64,000 bases of DNA from Salvelinus alpinus. Its lineage: Eukaryota; Chordata; Actinopteri; Salmoniformes; Salmonidae. Below the pieces are notes generated by a model, which saw nothing but the letters and a program-made list of their open reading frames with translations, was not told the origin of the DNA and did not search any database. The stretch lies in NCBI RefSeq assembly GCF_045679555.1, contig NC_092087.1:84372129-84436128 (forward strand), in the 5' to 3' direction. Position numbers and translations under genes: made by a program. Below are positions 10,183 through 22,066 of this stretch, piece by piece (the first letter of the stretch is position 1; every line of letters starts with the position of its first letter).

Positions 10183-13100
10183 ATGTCGGCATCAATGATT
10201 CGGAGGGGACTGGAGTTGCTAAGCGATGACATAAAAGGTAAATTATCCACAGTAACCGCGGTTTCATTAGCTATTTGGGTCATTCCTACTTTGAGGTGCA
10301 TTTTCTGCCCCTAGGACATATCAGTTGTTATTTAGTGTAAAGTGTGGATTCCAACGGCTTTACGTATAATGCCAGGTGTTTTGTACCTTTAAAACACAAA
10401 AATATGGATTCTGAAAGGAAATGTTATGCATTTAAAAAAATACATGTCAGTGGGTGTAGGCGTTTTTGTCAAGGCCCCAGGTGTTATTTATCAACTTCCA
10501 CAAGAAATATAAGCCATAACATGTAACTATAACATCTTTAATCATTAACGTTCATTCATGATCATTGTATTTATTATATATTTTCTGTGTTTCCCTGTTG
10601 TCACTTTCCACCCTGTTAGTTTGTTGTAATTCTCCATTTAAGAAAACATCCCCTTCCTACAATGACATCACATTCAGGAAATGTCATCATTTCTTTGATG
10701 GGAAAACTATGGTACAAAGCTAAATAAATATAAACACTCAGCTTTATCTGTTTGTCCATGTTTCATGTTGTTAGTCTGTATGTCCAACTCATAAATGTTC
10801 ACCCTGTTAGGTTAAATTATAGAGAGGAAAAATGATATTTGATAGAGAAGTTAAAATCCTGTTCAAGTGTTCACCATTATGCGAGCTCAATCTTGCTCAT
10901 TCACAGAGCTATGGCAAATTTAGGCTAAAAATGTCAACCCAGTTAGGATTATGCACCTAACAAATGTCAACCCAGTTAGGATTATGCACCTAACAAATGT
11001 CAACCCAGTTAGGATTATGCACCTAACAAATGTCAACCCAGTTAGGATTATGCACCTAACAAATGTCAACCCAGTTAGGATTATGCACCTAACAAATGTC
11101 AACCCAGTTAGGATTATGCACCTAACAAATGTCAACCCAGTTAGGATTATGCACCTAACAAATGTCAACCCAGTTAGGATTATGCACCTAACAAATGTCA
11201 ACCCAGTTAGGATTATGCACCTAACAAATGTCAACCCAGTTAGGATTATGCACCTAACAAATGTCAACCCAGTTAGGATTATGCACCTAACAAATGTCAA
11301 CCCAGTTAGGATTATGCACCTAACAAATGTCAACCCAGTTAGGATTATGCACCTAACAAATGTCAACCCAGTTAGGATTATGCACCTAACAAATGTCAAC
11401 CCAGTTAGGATTATGCACCTAACAAATGTCAACCCAGTTAGGATTATGCACCTAACAAATGTCAACCCAGTTAGGATTATGCACCTAACAAATGTCAACC
11501 CAGTTAGGATTATGCACCTAACAAATGTCAACCCAGTTAGGATTATGCACCTAACAAATGTCAACCCAGTTAGGATTATGCACCTAACAAATGTCAACCC
11601 AGTTAGGATTATGCACCTAACAAATGTCAACCCAGTTAGGATTATGCACCTAACAAATGTCAACCCAGTTAGGATTATGCACCTAACAAATGTCAACCCA
11701 GTTAGGATTATGCACCTAACAAATGTCAACCCAGTTAGGATTATGCACCTAACAAATGTCAACCCAGTTAGGATTATGCACCTATCAAATGTCAACCCAG
11801 TTAGGATTATGCACCTAACAAATGTCAACCCAGTTAGGATTATGCACCTAACAAATGTCAACCCAGTTAGGATTATGCACCCAAAAGGTTCCTGAGCTTG
11901 ACGAAATATGTTTTTGGGAAAGTCAAACATCCCTTTTCTGATAGGGAAAAATATATATTATATATGTATGTATGTGTTCTAAAGTTTTGAGGTCCAAATG
12001 GCACCGCATTGTAGGAATGACTGAGCTAGCTATGTTATCTTCCATGCAACCAGGATGTAGGAATGACTGAGCTAGCTATGTTATCTTCCATGCAACCAGG
12101 ATAGTTTTTATATTGTGCTGGACACTATGTAAATACTCTCTTGGTTGCATCGACGCTATAGCTATCTATGAAACTCCAAAGGCACAGGTTGAGAGCAGTT
12201 TATGACAATTCAATTGGCTTTCCAGGCGTAGATCTTTAGATCGGTGATGTTCCTATTTATTGCAGATAAACGACATACAGCTACCTACTTTGCATAATAT
12301 AAATACCGAAATGTTACAACGTGAAAGAAAGGTGCATTTCATGCGTGTTGTAGGGAGACCCGTCTCACTAGAACGCATATGGAAGGCACCTTTCTTCAAA
12401 TCAAATTGTATTTGTCACATGCACCGAATACGACAGGTGTCGACTTTACCGTGAAATGCTGACTTATGATCCCTTCCCCAACACTGCATAGTTAAAAAGT
12501 AAGGGAAAAATATATATATATAATTGGATAAAAAAAATAGTAGCTAACACAATGGAATCACAATAACGAGGCTATATACAAGGAGTACCGGTACCGAGCT
12601 GTTAGATTACTTGTTAGATATTACTGCATGGTCGGAACTAGAAGCACAAGCATTTCGCTACACTCGCATTAACATCTGCTAACCATGTGTATGTGACCAA
12701 TAACATTTGATTTGAGTCAATGTGCGTGGGGTATGAGGTAGTAATATGTACATGTTGGTTGGGGTCAAAGTGAATAGGCAATCAGCATAGATAATAAACA
12801 GGGTAGCCGCAGCACGTGTGAAAGTGTATCTTTGTGAGCGTATGCATTGTTTGTTTGTGTGTGTGTGTAGTGTGTTCCAAGTGTCAGTGTTGTGAGTGTG
12901 CATAGAGTCAGTGCACAAAAAGGGGGGGGGGGGGTCAATGTAAATAGTCCGGGTAGCCATTTGATGAACTGTTAAGCAGTCTTATTGCTTGGGGATAGAA
13001 GCTGTTCAGCAGATGTTTGCAGCTGTAGAACTTTGAGGATCTGAGGGCCCATGCCAAATCTTTTCAGCTTCCTGAGGGGGAAGAGGTGTTATCGTGCCCT

Positions 13101-15921
13101 CTTCACAACTATGTTGGTGTGTTTGGACCATGTTAGGGTTCACATTGTTACAGTATTTATTCTATGCAAAGTAGTGTCATCTGTGCTAACACTTCCTGGT
13201 CACCACTGTGTGCCTATTTACATGTGACCAGTGACCTATTAGCCCATGTGAAACATCCCTAGACAGACCACATACACAACACACATGAGTACATAACATG
13301 AGCAGTCCAAAATGTCTCCTACACAAATGTCTCTCTCGCTCCCCCTTTCTCCCTCCCTATCTCCCTCAGCGGTGTCAGATGGTAGCAAGAAGCAGAAGAG
13401 CGCGGCCAAGAAGAAGCACACACCGAGCAAGGCTGAGGTGATGGGTCTGGTGAGCACCAACCGTCAGGGCGTCAGCAGGCAAGTCCGGCGGCTGCAGGGG
13501 CGTCTCGGTCCAGGGAAGAGCAAAGCCACCGTCAAAGACAAGAGGATAAAGTCTGCCGTGGGTGAGTGGCTCAACGCGTTCAGAGGCACAAAGCATTTCT
13601 GTGCAGAAAAACGAACGCATTCATTTGTGTAGGGGATGGTCTGGTACATATAAATATAGTCTAGTAATTCGCTTGCTATGGTCTCTGTTCATGCTATTTC
13701 TATGTTCTGGTTGATGTCATGCAACTAGCTAGAATGTTTATTTTTTGGGGGTTGAGGATCATGCCCTTCTCTTAGCTATTTGTTGACTTGTGTGTCTGAA
13801 GAAGAAAACTAGTCTGTCTGTGAAACTGGTGTCAGTGTATCAGCTTCCTGGTGTAGTCCGGGGGATTTCAACGCTTACCCTACGAGATCCGGAGTCTTAA
13901 TTAATTATACCCACCTGGTGTCCCAGGTCTATTTTTTTTGTAATATTTTATTTAACTTTTTTTGTTGCAGTTAATTTTTTATTTTTTTTACCAAAACATT
14001 CAGACAAAAACAATAAACAACTTAACATTTACATAAATAGATTTCCACAAACATTAATGACATCACACTTGTTCAGACCCACATGTTCCCATGGTATCCA
14101 CACCCAATGTTGTTTCTCATACTTGTAAGACTATACCCTATATGACTTCAAATTGTGTTATGGTGTCCCAGGTTTAAATCAGTCCCTGATTAGAGTGGAA
14201 CAATGAAAAAATGCAACTGGCTTCGAGGTCCAGAGTTGCATTTGAGGGGACAAGTCGTCTGTGAAACTGATGTCAGTGTACCAGCCTCATGGTCTAGTCC
14301 AGGGATCATCTAGATTCAGCCACGTGACAATTTTTACATTTGTTTTTTCTTGAGCAGATGGTCACGGGGTCGAAACATAATTACAAATAATTTATAGGCT
14401 GCAAATTAGTGGTGTAAAGTACTTAAGTAAAAATACTTCAAAGTACTACTTAAGTAGTTTTTGGGGGTATCTGTACTTAACCTTAATATTTTAACAACTT
14501 TTACTTAAACTCATTCCTAATGAAAATTATGTGCTTTTTACTCCATACATTTTCCCTGACACCCAAAAGTACTCTTTACAATTTGAATGTTTAGCAAGAC
14601 AGAACATGGTCCAATTCACACACTTATCAAGAGGACATCCCTGGTCATCCCTACTGCCTCTGATCTAGCAGACTAACTAATCACAAATGCTTTGTTTGTA
14701 AATGATGTCCGAGTGTTGGCGTGTGCCCCTGGCTATCCGTAAATAAATAAAATAACACATTGTGCCTACTGGTTTGCTTAATATAAGTAATTAGAAATTA
14801 TTCATCATTTTGATACTTAAGTACACTTGAGTCATTTTCTATTAAGGTGTCTTTACATTTACTCAAGTATGACAATTGGGGACTTTTTCAACCACTGCTG
14901 CAAATTGACCGCAAGAAGTCCAAACAGATATAATATTTGACTAAAACATAATAATTTCAAACCTTGCTTACATTTGTATACGATCACATACATTATCTCT
15001 TTATTATATGTAGGAATACTTTGGAACTTGAAAATGAAAATCACTTGGAGCTGATTTGCTTTTGTTTTTACAGTCTGTCCAATAATAAAAATGAAACGCG
15101 AATCAAATCAATAGAATCACACGGGCCGCCAGTTGAGGAACCCTGGTCGAGTCTGTCTGTAAACCTGGTGTCAGTGTGTCAGCCTCGTGGGCCGACTCCT
15201 TACCATACTTTTTTGTCTCCATCTTGTGTTTCCATAGATTATGCGTAGGCCTTCTGTGCAAACTCCTCAGGTCATATCATTTAGTGTCTGTGTCATGGAC
15301 TTGGTCTTGACCTCTGAACTGTGATGTCTTTGTGTTTCCAGAGGAGTTCAGGAAGAAGCAGGGGAAGAGCCATCTGAGCGCCAACCTGCTGTACTTCCTG
15401 GGGACGGGCTTCAGAGCTACAGACTCCGACACTATGAAGGTAAGAGACAGTCTGACAGTTCAAATGTCATGCCCTCTAACTACTACTATGGAGGATAGTT
15501 GGTTGAGGTCTTTGGTCCCTGTCATGACTTTTGATTTATTTGGTAAAATAACTGCAGATACATGTGGATTGTGTTCATCAGAATGGAAAAATGTTTTAAC
15601 AATTTGAAACCGAAAGCAAAAATGTAGTGTTTATTTTATTGGATAGGTTCTATCCCTGTTTCAGTCCATTTTTATTCTAAGTGCCTGATGAACGTGACCC
15701 TCTTATGGGTGATTCACATAGTCTTCATCATCTTAATTTCTTAGACTGTCTCCCCTCTTATTCCCCTTCAGATCGTCAACCAGAATTTGGGCCGGCAGTC
15801 TCGCCACCGTCCGGACCGCACAGTCAAGAAAGCCTCCGCGGAGAAGTCTGTGTTCACAGAGGATGAGTTCCAACAGTTCCAGAAGGAATACTTTGGCAGA
15901 ACTGTGGAGCAGGGGAACTAG
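10183..15921 (+). CDS. rps19bp1: Active regulator of SIRT1 (RPS19-binding protein 1), four coding exons
   Basis: Coding exons are 10183-10237, 13370-13561, 15342-15439 and 15772-15921, all with GT-AG borders and phases 1, 1 and 0, totalling 164 aa. AROS/RPS19BP1 is a small nuclear or nucleolar protein that binds RPS19 and SIRT1 and takes part in small-subunit biogenesis. The N-terminus 'MSASMIRRGLELL' parallels human 'MSAALLRRGLELL'; the middle is very Lys/Arg rich; the C-terminal 'VFTEDEFQQFQKEYFG' is nearly the human 'VFTEEDFQKFQQEYFG'. The second in-frame ATG (10183) is chosen over 10177 because homology begins there. Human is 136 aa; the extra length is in the basic exon 2. Intron 1 holds a 33-bp minisatellite and intron 2 a hAT insertion. 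Confidence 0.9.
10930..11885. repeat. 33-bp minisatellite, about 29 near-identical copies
   Basis: Unit 'ATGTCAACCCAGTTAGG' plus 'ATTATGCACCTAACAA' repeats every 33 bases with almost no variation (one A-to-T change seen near 11785). Each unit contains GTTAGG, eight bases, then CCTAAC, a potential hairpin stem. It lies in rps19bp1 intron 1. Open frames of over 300 codons on both strands follow from the period being a multiple of three. Confidence 0.97.
12009..12104. repeat. ~50-bp direct duplication
   Basis: The segment 'TGTAGGAATGACTGAGCTAG' through 'CCATGCAACCAGGA' occurs twice in direct tandem with perfect identity, so the duplication is recent. Confidence 0.9.
12390..13140. repeat. Dispersed salmonid repeat(s) in rps19bp1 intron 1
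   Basis: It begins with 'AAATCAAATTGTATTTGTCA', the inverse of a common (ATTTG)-ended tail, and includes 'GGGTAGCCATTTGATGAACT' and 'AGCTGTAGAACTTTGAGGAT', motifs I recognise from a long dispersed salmonid repeat. A second tail 'GTGACCAATAACATTTGATT' at about 12690-12715 shows at least two nested pieces. Short poly-G at 12922-12934. No coding frame of note. Confidence 0.5.
13925..14110. repeat. Dispersed repeat copy
   Basis: Partner of the copy at 9690-9860; shares 'AACTTAACATTTACATA' and 'TTGTTCAGACCCACATG' like segments. Within rps19bp1 intron 2. Confidence 0.6.
14315..15147. repeat. Older dispersed repeat split by a hAT insertion
   Basis: The segments before 14406 ('TTCTTGAGCAGATGGTCACG') and after 14906 ('GACCGCAAGAAGTCCAAACA' to 'GCCGCCAGTTGAGGAACC') belong to one dispersed repeat. 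A second, inverted copy is at about 46595-46925, where 'GTCAACTGGTGGC' and 'TGATCCCTGGTC' recur. Non-coding. Confidence 0.55.
14407..14897. mobile_element. Non-autonomous hAT element with 8-bp target duplication
   Basis: The 491-bp element starts 'TAGTGGTGTAAAGTACTTAA' and ends 'TTTTTCAACCACTG', an imperfect terminal inverted pair. It is flanked by the exact 8-base direct repeat CTGCAAAT at 14399-14406 and 14898-14905, the signature of hAT transposition. No transposase frame, so a non-autonomous derivative. It sits within another repeat in rps19bp1 intron 2. Confidence 0.85.
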
Positions 15922-16790
15922 ACCGATTCTAGTTCCAGAGACTTAAGGCTGCGTTCCAATTCCAGAGGTGTGTGCTTCACACTCCTTGCCATGGATTGCT
16001 AATTTCACCATTGTTATAGGTCCAATGCAGCTGTATTTCAATATTGACTAGTTCATGGGTAACAATTAAGTATCTTACTGTGATTGTTTATTTTTGACCA
16101 TGTTATTTAAAAACAAAAATACCTTCTTAGCAAAGAGCAATTTCTCAAACAATTATCTTCCCATGACTGTCTGGGAGTGGTCTGAGTGGGGAGGGAGAAC
16201 ACTATCTGTTATTGGCAGAGAGGTCCAGGCAGGCCAAAACTCCATCTCACCAAAACAGGCTGACATTTTAGGCAGTCTTTTCAAACAGCTTACTCGAACA
16301 GGGCATTTTCACAGTATTATTCTGAGAGGGGGGGAGAAAAAAACAGTAAAATCCCATTTTGGACTGCACTGGGCCTTTTAAATCCATGGGAGAATGTGTG
16401 TTCAGTTCCAGAGCCAATGAGGACTTGGTAAAGAGATCGGACACTTGACTGACTTTAGTTTTTGTCCAAAGTACTTCACTTTAGACTTGGAATGTGGTAC
16501 TGCACAACATGGACAACAAGTGACTGTTAAGTGGCCTTGAGGCTCATTCCAAACTTGTTCTATTCATGCAGGAGAAAATAATCAACTTTCAGAGAAACAA
16601 AAGTATTGTTTAAAACTTCATTTTCTACCTGTCTTCAAATTGATTTTCAGAGAATTTCTTGTTTCCTTGTGTTAAAAAGATGAAATCACAATGAACTAGA
16701 GTATGCTGTTTTATTAAGTGAATTTTCAGAAAGTAAATGTCTTGTCCCTTTGATTTGTAAACAATGAATAAAAGTATGTAGAACACTGTC
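15922..16790 (+). other. rps19bp1: rps19bp1 3' UTR with poly(A) signal
   Basis: No competing feature lies between the stop codon and AATAAA at 16767-16772. The 95-codon open frame at 16094-16381 inside it has no recognisable domain and is not called. Confidence 0.55.
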
Positions 16791-17254
16791 ATGAAGCCTA
16801 CACAAACTGAAGCAGCAGTAGGGGTGTGACGGTCATAACATTTGTGTTAGCCGTTAACTGTCATGCAAATCATTGTGCTGTTATTTACCATTAACATAAA
16901 CATGTTTTGTATCTCCGGGCATACGAGTCGCTGATGTGTGTCTTTGGAACCGCTACATATTAAACGGTAATGATTCCATTTCATATTGGCCATCACAAAA
17001 ATGATCCATTGTTTAGGCATGTCTTAATTAAGAAACATAATACATATAAAATGTATTTCAAAAGAACGGAATAGCATATTCTGGGTGTATAGCCCCTGTA
17101 TGTCAGGCTTACGCTGTTCTGTCTGTGCATGATACTCCCACCCACTCAAAGTAATTTGACGGACGAAGATGATGCATAGTGAGGTCAGACAATGTAACCT
17201 TGATAATGACGTCACTACAAAGGCAATAGAAATTCCCATCAAACACTTCATTGT

Positions 17255-17400
17255 GCTGTATATGCCATTTAGCAAGACGCTTTCATGCAAAGCGACATGC
17301 AGTCATGTGTGCATACATTTTACATATCGGTGGTCCTGGGAATCAAACCCACTACCCTGGTGTTACAAGCGCCGTGGTCTACCAATGGATTGAATTTGAA
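17255..17400 (-). repeat. tRNA-derived SINE fragment (HpaI/SmaI-like)
   Basis: Read on the minus strand it has the tRNA-like 'GTGGGTTTGATTCCCAGG' B-box region and the tail 'AAAGCGTCTTGCTAAATGGC', which matches the salmonid tRNA-derived SINE layout. Diverged, so an old copy. Confidence 0.7.
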
Positions 17401-17693
17401 TAAGCTGAATTGTGAGAATAAATGGTGATGCGAGTGCATCTTTAATCAATGGTGTAGACTAGAGAATTCCATTATGAATAGCCCCAACTCTCTTAGGCTG
17501 TGTTTACACAGCCACCCTAAAACCCCAAATCTGATTTTCTTTATAGCCAATCTTTTTTTTCTGAATGTCCACACTTGACCCAGGTTCACATTCACACTTG
17601 ATGTAGGCTCTGAAGTAGCACACAGATTTCACTGTTCCTTTAACATTTGGGATGGTTGTCGTGGTAACGACAGGTTGTAAAAATAGTCTATAA

Positions 17694-17815
17694 TTTACAT
17701 TTACATTTAAGTCATTTAGCAGACGCTCTTATCCAGAGCGACTTACAAATTGGTGCATTCACCTTATGATATCCAGTGGAACAACCACTTTACAATAGAC
17801 AACCAATAACTTCTA
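17694..17815 (-). repeat. SINE/LINE shared 3' tail fragment
   Basis: Contains 'CATTTAGCAGACGCTCTTAT' and 'CCAGAGCGACTTACAAATTG', the inverse of the tail at 28985-29035, followed by 'CCAGTGGAACAACCACTTTA'. This matches the common 3' end of a salmonid LINE and its tRNA-derived SINE partners. Confidence 0.7.
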
Positions 17816-18466
17816 AGCAAAACAAAATCTTATCTGAGTGTCCAGACATGTCGCATATAGAGAGCAATTAATAGTAGTCCTAATGGCGTCTTTTTGTAGG
17901 CACTAACTCCGTCATGGTTCGTTGGCCAACACCTATTGAACCCTTTCTGTGTTGCCCCACGAGGGCGATGCGCGCAAGTTGGTGGCAGAACACTGGGATT
18001 TCTCATAGAACGCCAACAAAAAAATGCTATTTACATGTTGCTAATGAGTGCATTTCACACTACTTTTGAATTATAATTGGGTTTTAAGTCTCATATAAAT
18101 GTCCTGCTTAATATGTTTGTGTCATTTTCGCAAATCAACTGCATTATACTTAAGCACCTCAACCAGTAAAATGGCTCTTTGGCTAGCTTTTGCTACATCC
18201 TATGTCAATGAGGGTTAGCATTCTAGCTAAACACTGCTGCATCCAAAATAGTTATTTTGCTAAGATCACAACCAAATATAATCTTAGCAACTCATCAAGC
18301 TAGAATTAAAACATAATTGTAAGCGTATGTGAACCCCAAAAAGTTATTTTGTTTACAAGTAATAACGTAAATTTAGGCTATGCTGAATGGGCGCAGGTGG
18401 CGATGGCTTTCTTACTACAGCCAAGAGTCGCGTGACATCAGTGTGTTGTGTATTGTAAAGGGGTGC

Positions 18467-18785
18467 ATGGGAAAATTGAGTTTTTGGAAGGTTTTTGGAT
18501 AAACACCGAAAGTAAGGTCTGTGGTAAATGCAGGCTTATGAGATCTTATACGTTTTCTTCTATGAGAATCTTTATCAGCTAACGTCACTTTTTGTGAATT
18601 TTGAAGAATGTATGTAATCATATAAAGCACATAAAAGGCTTCATAATTCATAAAGGTCATGTTAACTGACGGATATTATCTCATAGAACAAAACGTATAA
18701 GATCTCCTAAGCCTGTGTTAACCTCAGACCTTATTTTTCGGCATTTATCCCAAAACTCTATTCTTTGCCAATTCATTTTCCCCAT
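18467..18785. repeat. Foldback: ~120-bp inverted arms with ~70-bp loop
   Basis: The left arm 18467-18587 and right arm 18659-18785 are inverted copies; the best block pairs 'AGATCTTATACGTTTT' (left) with 'AAAACGTATAAGATCT' (right), and 'AAGGTCTG' with 'CAGACCTT'. Non-coding and able to form a long hairpin. Confidence 0.8.
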
Positions 18786-19379
18786 AGGAATGGCTGAACG
18801 AAGCACAGGTAACTCATTTCCGTTTTTTAGGACTACAAACTGGCGAGCTCTATGGAAGATTGGGTTAGTACCAGGATTGAGATCCACATATGGATGTGGT
18901 ATAAATCGGAAGTCAAAAGATCAGATTCAATAGCTGTGTTTTTTTCACTAGTTGGTCTTTTGACCTATCATCTCTGAAAAATGATCCGATGTAAAAAGAT
19001 CTGATGTGATTGGTCAAAAGACCAATTAGTGGGAAAAAAAATATATCTGAATTGGCCTGCCTGTGTAAACGCAGCCTTAATAGCCTACATGGTTCTGGGT
19101 GGAGGTTGGCTAACATAATTAGAGTGATTAAATATGGTGCAAGCACAGTGAGGTCAGACAATGTAACAGTGAGTTTTAAAGGCATCACACTCCCACCCAG
19201 CGACATGTACTAAGGTGGGCCATAGAGAATGATAGAGGCCTCTGCAGCCAAAAGGCAGTTTTAGCATGGGCAGTGCCATTGAGGGATTCCACCCTTTTAA
19301 AGTAGTCAACTGGGTGGAGATTCCTATGGGTTGTAGCCTCAATAGCGCTGCCCATGCTGTCGCAAAATGGAACAGATAT

Positions 19380-21800
19380 AAAGATGAGTCATCTATCTGT
19401 CTCTGGTTAGGAGAATTAGGTCAAGGTCAGGAAAAGGCTTAGCTAAAAAACTATCAACGTTTGATGTCAAATTTGACAAAAGCTGTATCCAGTCTAGATA
19501 TGACCTTATCAAGTGGGTGATCAATCAAGGTGATGATGGAGAAAGACCTGCCTTTATAGGCACTGCCCCCAGAATAAGTAGATCGCAGGTGCAGCACATA
19601 AATGAACCAGTCTCCTCTCTGTTGGGAGTAGATCAGTGAGAAACTGCTTTGTGACAAAAGACTGACATCTGAAATGGTAAGGGCCTTGTCTTATCTGTGG
19701 AATAGTAGGACTCCGAGTCTGGTTTGATTGAACATTTAATGTGTTGACTGAATGAGAATACTTGGAAATTTGGAAATGTACCATTCATGCAGCAGACGGT
19801 GGGACATAGGACGCCTTCGTTAGCGGCCGTTCAAAAAAGCTGATCAAACAAAGTAGATATTCGTCAAACCGTCATGACTTGTGTTCCAACAGGCCCGTAA
19901 GGTTACTAAAATCCGATGTCGCTGTTTTTGCTGCATAATATTTAGAAGTTGTCTAATTACCAATATATTTAGATTAAAGTAGTAACGGTTATCGAAGTTG
20001 TTGGCGATGGATGAAGATACTCAAATTTTAAAATCAATCAGATTGACTGAATTATATCACACAATAAAACATTACTTGCATGGACAAACAATTTAAGTTA
20101 AGGCATTTGTTGAAGCTCAGGTAGGCCTATTACATTAAACCAGGAGTGCATCTGGTATTTTATGAACGGTTCTTTCACCGATTCGATTCGGCCACCGACG
20201 TTCACCAAAAAATCGTCTCAAAAAGAGCCGTCCGTTTGAGAACGACCCATCACTAGGCAACAGCGCACAGATACAGTGCGGGTAAACTAATCTAGGCTAC
20301 ATGATGAGATTATTATGGGTAAGAGCGAGAATACTTTTATCAAGCATTGGTTACCAGAATAAGACCCTTGAATGCATGTAATTTTGTCCATGGCATATTT
20401 AATTGAAACTGTAGAATTCCATTCATTCCTATGGAAGACTGTGCCTACTGGGAGTGCCAATTATGGCTGACCTGTTGATTCAAAGCCTTTCAATGGCCAA
20501 TAATGCATAACATCAGCAATCCAGGGTTTATATTCATTAATGATTTGGTCCCATATTCCTAGAATGCAATGACTACATCAAGCTTGTGACTCTACAAACT
20601 TGTTGGCTGCATTTGCTTTTTGTTTTGGTTTCAGATTATTTTGTGCCCAATAAAGTATGGTAAATAATGTATTGTCAGTTTTGTGAATATAAAGTTTCTG
20701 AACACTTCTACATAATGTTGATGCTAATATAAGTATATATAATCCTGTATAATGAGTAAGAAAGTTGATGCACAAATATCATACCCCCAAGACATGCTAA
20801 CCTCTCACCAATAACAGGGGAGGTTAGCATTTTTTTGAGGGGGAGTATTTCTTATCATTCTCACTTCATTCAAGAATAGGTAATCATGGTAGCATCCACA
20901 TTATGTAGAAATGTTCAGAAACCCAGTCCCACTCCCCCAACAGTCTTCACCTCTGGTGCCCCACCCAATGAATTGCTTTCTGGGCAACCCTGAGGAGAGT
21001 GACCCCCTGATGAGATGGAGAATTGGTTCGCCCTCTGTATCTCCGATACACTTGACCCAGGGGTTGGTGAAGGCAGGGTAAGACACTGTCCATAAATCAA
21101 GAGATTCAAATCAACCCACCCCCTCTGCCCTCAGAACAGCTTCAATTTGTCAGGCTATATACTCTACAAGGTGTCGAAAGCGTTCCACAGGCATGCTGTC
21201 CCATGTTGACTCCAATGGTTCCCATAGTTGTCTGGATGTCCTTTGGGTGGCAGAGCATTATTGTTACACCGGAAACTGTTGCGTGTGGAAAAACCCATCA
21301 CTGTTAATTCTTGACACAAACCGGTACGCCTTGCACCTACTACCAAACCCTGTTCAAAGACACTTAAATATTTTGTCTTACATTCACCCTCTGAATGGCA
21401 CACATACACAATCCATGTCTCAAGGCTTAAAAATCCTTATTTAACTTGACTCCTCCCCTTCATCTGCACTGATTTGAAGTGAATTTAACATGTGACATCA
21501 ATAAGAGATCATAGCTTTCACCTGGTCAGTCTGTTTGGAGAGAGCAGGTGTTCATAATGTTTTGTATACTCAGTGTACATGGTCTTAAATTCCTTTCTGT
21601 TTGAGCTGTATTTTCACGTTGTCTCCCATTGACATCAATGCATGGCTAAGTGAACATTCTACTTGAGTGGAAGTTACATTTCTCCCCAGAGTGCATGGTC
21701 TCTGAAATGACTTGAATAACTTTTTTACTCCTCTCAGGCCACCTGCTATTGTTGACAGAGAGGAGTCCAGTTTGGCTACACAGGAAATTTGTACGGTGAG
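19380..21800 (+). pseudogene. apol-like copy A, decayed
   Basis: Three pieces match the intact copy B in order. A 5' module ends in ATG directly followed by GTAAGG (19674-19682), like exon 1. An exon-2-like block at 20944-21077 ('CACCTCTGGTGCCCCAC') is 134 bases instead of 132, so out of frame. A later block at 21737-21795 ('CCACCTGCTATTGTTGACAG' to 'GTACGGTGAG') matches the exon at 29406-29537 but lacks its 5' half. No ApoL core exons follow before copy B starts. It is a decayed tandem duplicate. Confidence 0.75.
21105..21578 (-). mobile_element. Short Tc1-like non-autonomous element, copy 1
   Basis: Ends with 'GTTTTGTATACTCAGTGTAC' and contains 'CATGTTGACTCCAATGG'. Read on the minus strand it encodes part of a Tc1-type helix-turn-helix. 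Related copies lie at 26888-28715 and 39232-39664. Confidence 0.65.
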
Positions 21801-22066
21801 ACAATTTAAAGCATCAGTGTCAGCTCTAAATACTGTAAGATTTTCACTTCATTCTTAAAGGATTGGTTTTCTACTGGGTACATTAAGTGTACCTGGGTTC
21901 AGTTGTGCATCAGAATGGCTACCACGTTTCATCGTCAAATTTATTGTTGTGAACCAAATCATTAAAAGAAAATGGGTTTAGTCATGTTCATTTCACTGAA
22001 TCTCTCAATGGGACTTGTAAAAGTGTCCCATATAACTGCACCGGGGACTAGTCAGTTGTTATATGG

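Larger units (their letters stand above)
17496..19078. mobile_element. Old DNA element with TTA flanks, filled with later insertions
   Basis: Ends 'GGCTGTGTTTACACAGCC' and 'CTGTGTAAACGCAGCC' are inverted, and each is bordered by TTA, suggesting a Harbinger-type target duplication. Inside are a SINE/LINE tail (17694-17815), a foldback (18467-18785), and a small palindrome around 'TTGGTCTTTTGACC' and 'GGTCAAAAGACCAA' (18950-19030). No transposase seen. Confidence 0.5.

Noticed and set aside
5935-11885. CRISPR-like arrays
   Set aside because: The repeats are contiguous with no unique spacers and the genome is vertebrate; they are minisatellites.
10930-11885. Interstitial telomere because of TTAGG motifs
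   Set aside because: TTAGG occurs once per 33-base unit and vertebrate telomeres are (TTAGGG)n; no tandem hexamers.
10920-11930. Open frames of 314 and 336 codons
   Set aside because: Same artefact in the 33-bp array within rps19bp1 intron 1.
16094-16381. 95-codon open frame after rps19bp1
   Set aside because: Lies in the 3' UTR, has no domain and no sign of selection visible by eye.
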